Assembly: GCA_030640155.1 (NCBI GenBank)
Contig: DAOWJX010000195.1
Location: forward strand, 1-7,798
Source: Candidatus Aegiribacteria sp.
GTDB taxonomy: Bacteria; Fermentibacterota; Fermentibacteria; Fermentibacterales; JCC-6
DNA length: 7,798 bases
Direction: 5' to 3'
Made by a program: the position numbers and the translations under genes
The notes under the pieces: model-generated
Seen by the model: only the letters and a program-made list of their open reading frames with translations
Databases searched by the model: none
Told to the model about the DNA's origin: nothing
Part shown: positions 6,072-7,798 of the stretch, one piece after another
Layout of the letters: the number at the start of each line of letters is the position of its first letter
Numbering within the stretch: position 1 is the stretch's first letter

Positions 6072-6339
6072 AATAGCCTCCACTAGAATATCATATGTAT
6101 TCTCTAATATTGGATTTCTGAAGATAGAAACGAACAGCAACTTATACAAAGAATCTACTTCTGAGAAGGATAGAACGCAATGTTTCACGTGAATCCGCAT
6201 ATTTTACCATGTTAATGTTATCATACATCTGGCACGGGAAAGATAATCCATATATTTATATGAAGCACTGACTGTTCTATTTGTTTATCGAGACGAGATC
6301 ATCCGAATCTCTGGTGCTGGATACAGGCGAAGGAGAGAA
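6072..6339. promoter_or_regulatory. Divergent intergenic region between the DUF1015 operon and the plus-strand gene cluster
   Basis: This 268-bp AT-rich gap must hold promoters for both directions. Elements seen are the parS-like site at 6181-6196 and an inverted repeat CATATA-TT-TATATG (6249-6262). A plus-strand pair TTATCA (6218-6223) and GATAAT (6242-6247) has an 18-base spacer. A minus-strand TATAAG (6146-6141) has no convincing -35. None of the promoter boxes is strong enough to be called alone. Confidence 0.4.
6181..6196 (+). other. parS-like site (candidate ParB-binding centromere sequence)
   Basis: TGTTTCACGTGAATCC matches the widely conserved parS consensus TGTTTCACGTGAAACA at 14 of 16 positions. 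The first 13 are identical, including the whole left half-site and the central CACGTG. The mismatches are at positions 14 and 16 of the right half. parS sites nucleate ParB loading for chromosome segregation and usually lie in the origin-proximal part of the chromosome. The site is 110 bp upstream of the DUF1015 start and outside any CDS I accept. parA, parB and origin genes are not in the window, so function is inferred. An ordinary operator with a TTCACGTGAA core is the alternative. Confidence 0.5.
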
Positions 6340-6723
6340 ATGAAGCTGATCACCGTAGCAATCGTAATGTTCTCAGTCGCACTCGGCGCATTAGCCGGCG
6401 AGGAACCTCTGTTTCCCGATGGTGTGAATCAGATCCTGGGCCGAATTCAACCCGACATGAGCGAAGCGCAAGTTGAGGAAATCGTGAAAATCTACTATCC
6501 GGATGCTATTCGCGCAGGCGGTATATGGTCGGGACAGACTGGATTTGTGGACTTCGAGCTGACATCCCGCTACTCTATCTCCGTTGCGGAGTACAATAAT
6601 CCTGAAAATATTAATTCCCGTTTCGTACATTCCGATATGATTTTGTATGTATACGATTGTGAACTGAACCGAAGAATCAACATCTCATTCCACAATTGGG
6701 ATGATGAAACGACAGATGACTGA
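6340..6723 (+). CDS. Small exported protein of unknown function, weak BamE/SmpA-like motif
   Basis: A 127-residue protein with a signal peptide (MKLITVAIVMFSVALGALA, cleavage probably after A19). The mature part has a helical segment ILGRIQPDMSEAQVEEIVKI (32-51), reminiscent of the GMSEAEV helix of BamE/SmpA-like and related small periplasmic domains. It continues with strands around 68-84 (VDFELTSRYSISVAEY) and 98-118 (a YVYDCELNRRINISF-containing stretch). There is no lipobox and only one cysteine (C107). The start has AAGGAG at 6330-6335. The stop lies 20 bp before the acetyltransferase gene, so co-transcription is likely. Periplasmic location is inferred; the similarity to BamE is too weak for a functional name. 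Confidence 0.75.
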   Translation: MKLITVAIVMFSVALGALAGEEPLFPDGVNQILGRIQPDMSEAQVEEIVKIYYPDAIRAGGIWSGQTGFVDFELTSRYSISVAEYNNPENINSRFVHSDMILYVYDCELNRRINISFHNWDDETTDD

Positions 6724-6743
6724 ATGTTGAATAAGGGGGGCTC

Positions 6744-7532
6744 ATGAAAATCGTTGATTTAACAGAAGAGTATGAGGGCAATTACTTCGTTTGTCTCGAA
6801 GATTGGTCAGATGAGATAAAGGAAGCTGGAAATCATAAGGAACGCTGGTATCAACAGATGAAGGATAAGGGTTTAGGTGTTAAACTGGCCCTTAATGACG
6901 AAGGAAAACCGGTCGGCATGATTCAATATATCCCAATCGAATACTCTTTCGCTGAAGGGAGCGATCTATACTTTGTTCTGTGCATCTGGGTTCACGGATA
7001 TAAGAACAAGGGGGTTGGGAATTATCAGAAACAGGGAATGGGCAAGGCATTGATAACAGCGGCGGAAGAGGATGTGAAAAAGAGAGGGGCGAAAGGGTTG
7101 GTTGCCTGGGGAGTACCTCTCCCGGTATTTATGAAAGCATCCTGGTTTAAAAAGCAAGGATATGTTCAAGTAGATAAAGAAGGTTTTTTGGGAAGGGTTC
7201 TGTTGTGGAAGCCATTTTCGAATGATGCTGTCCCGCCAAAATGGATTGAAGCCTGTAAAGAGCCTGAATTAGATCATGGCAAGGTATCTGTCACAGGATT
7301 TATCAATGGATGGTGCCCGGCTTACAATATGGTTTTTGAAAGGGCTAAGCGTGCCTCTTCGGAACTTGGAGACCAGGTTGCTTTCCATGGGATAAATACT
7401 TCTGACAGGGAAGTATTCGACGAATGGGGCATTTCTGATTCTTTATTCATTAACAGAAAAAAGCTTAATACCGGTCCTCCTCCATCATACAAGAAAATAT
7501 TGAAGAAAATATCAAAGGAACTGAAAAAATGA
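6744..7532 (+). CDS. GNAT-family N-acetyltransferase with C-terminal YoaP-like domain
   Basis: A 262-residue two-domain protein close in size to the B. subtilis YoaP type. Residues 1-155 form a GNAT fold that would transfer acetyl from acetyl-CoA to an amine. The strand with the beta bulge is around YFVLCIWVHGY (76-86). It leads into the pyrophosphate-binding motif Q95-x-x-G98-x-G100 in QKQGMGKAL. A late GNAT element is ASWFKKQGYVQVD (132-144). Residues about 180-250 match the YoaP-like module, with GWCPAYN (189-195; single Cys191, thioredoxin-like position) and the conserved GPPPSYKKI (244-252) segment. The substrate is unknown. A strong AAGGGGGG Shine-Dalgarno (6733-6740) precedes the ATG. 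The gene is lysine-rich and looks more AT-rich than sppA or birA, which may mean transfer from another lineage. Its TGA overlaps the next start. Confidence 0.87.
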   Translation: MKIVDLTEEYEGNYFVCLEDWSDEIKEAGNHKERWYQQMKDKGLGVKLALNDEGKPVGMIQYIPIEYSFAEGSDLYFVLCIWVHGYKNKGVGNYQKQGMGKALITAAEEDVKKRGAKGLVAWGVPLPVFMKASWFKKQGYVQVDKEGFLGRVLLWKPFSNDAVPPKWIEACKEPELDHGKVSVTGFINGWCPAYNMVFERAKRASSELGDQVAFHGINTSDREVFDEWGISDSLFINRKKLNTGPPPSYKKILKKISKELKK

Positions 7533-7798
7533 GGAACATGAATTTTCATACACAAGGCATTTTGTCCTTTATCTTATTCATGGTTGTTTCTTTGTATTCA
7601 GGATGCGCTGATTCACAATGGACTGAACCATTTCCAGACAGATTGAGTATTACTGTACTTGACAGTATAGGTATTGAAACCGGTGATTCCTGCTATGTCC
7701 TTGGCTCGATAGTTGATGCTGAAATAGCACCATCAGGATCGATACTTATGCTTGATCAGATTACCTGCTGCATCAGGAAATTCTCCCCTGAAGGAGAC
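7529..7798 (+). CDS. Lipoprotein, probable six-bladed beta-propeller (3' end beyond window)
   Basis: The frame is open from ATG at 7529 to the window end (90 codons). The N-terminus has a hydrophobic stretch (ILSFILFMVVSLYSG) followed by Cys26. The lipobox LYSGC is slightly atypical, since Tyr occupies -3. The mature part contains VLGSIVDAEIAPSGSILMLD followed by ITCCIRKFSPEGD. This is the NHL/six-bladed-propeller pattern: a strand, then a small Gly-turn, then a D, then an aromatic-P-x-G turn. The start at 7529 overlaps the acetyltransferase TGA as ATGA and is preceded by AAGGAA at 7515-7520. An in-frame ATG at 7538 is the alternative. Many surface lipoproteins of FCB-type bacteria have this architecture. 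The rest of the propeller is needed to confirm it. Confidence 0.75.
   Translation, partial: MRNMNFHTQGILSFILFMVVSLYSGCADSQWTEPFPDRLSITVLDSIGIETGDSCYVLGSIVDAEIAPSGSILMLDQITCCIRKFSPEGD

Noticed and set aside
6072..6200. N-terminal extension of the DUF1015 protein to residue 455
   Set aside because: The extra 43 residues lack family similarity, would cover the parS-like site, and the inner ATG at 6071 has a GGAGG site and the family's usual beginning.
6249..6262. CATATA-TT-TATATG inverted repeat as an operator
   Set aside because: It is a low-complexity AT-rich repeat that is likely to occur by chance in this intergenic region; mentioned in the feature only.

Overview
The window looks like a chromosomal piece of a Gram-negative, probably uncultured bacterium. 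Evidence: a double-domain SppA protease carrying a cleavable signal peptide and an outer-membrane-like beta-strand region, lipoproteins with lipoboxes, and a propeller-type lipoprotein. Several genes have clear Shine-Dalgarno sites (AAGGAG, GGAGG). The gene mix resembles candidate phyla around the FCB group (Fermentibacterota-, Fibrobacterota- or Gemmatimonadota-like), but this placement is inference and weak.

Layout. 1-295: two repeat families, a 44-bp tandem repeat with a small hairpin, then a cluster of REP-like elements built on GGGGACATGCAg/c. 296-2644 (+): SppA-type signal peptide peptidase fused to a beta-rich N-terminal region. 2645-2797: a short regulatory region with an inverted repeat resembling a biotin operator over a TTGACA -35 box, and a second perfect 14-bp palindrome. 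2798-3811 (+): birA, biotin ligase/repressor. 3795-3951: second REP-like cluster, beginning inside the last codons of birA and lying between convergent transcription units. 4014-6071 (-): a tight three-gene unit of DUF1015 protein, NTF2/DUF4878-like lipoprotein and small four-helix membrane protein. 6072-6339: a divergent intergenic region holding a near-perfect parS-like site. 6340-7798 (+): three closely spaced genes: a small exported protein, a GNAT acetyltransferase with a YoaP-like C-terminal domain, and the start of a lipoprotein with a likely six-bladed beta-propeller, cut by the window edge.

The genes do not form one pathway. SppA belongs to envelope proteolysis, BirA to biotin attachment and control, and the minus-strand unit joins a ParB/Srx-motif-containing DUF1015 protein to two envelope proteins of unknown role. 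The most notable non-coding signals are the parS-like site (14 of 16 positions), the candidate autoregulatory BirA operator, and the REP family. Two full REP hairpins share a compensated base-pair change, and one REP copy supplies the birA stop codon. No transposase, RAYT, tRNA, rRNA or CRISPR array was seen.
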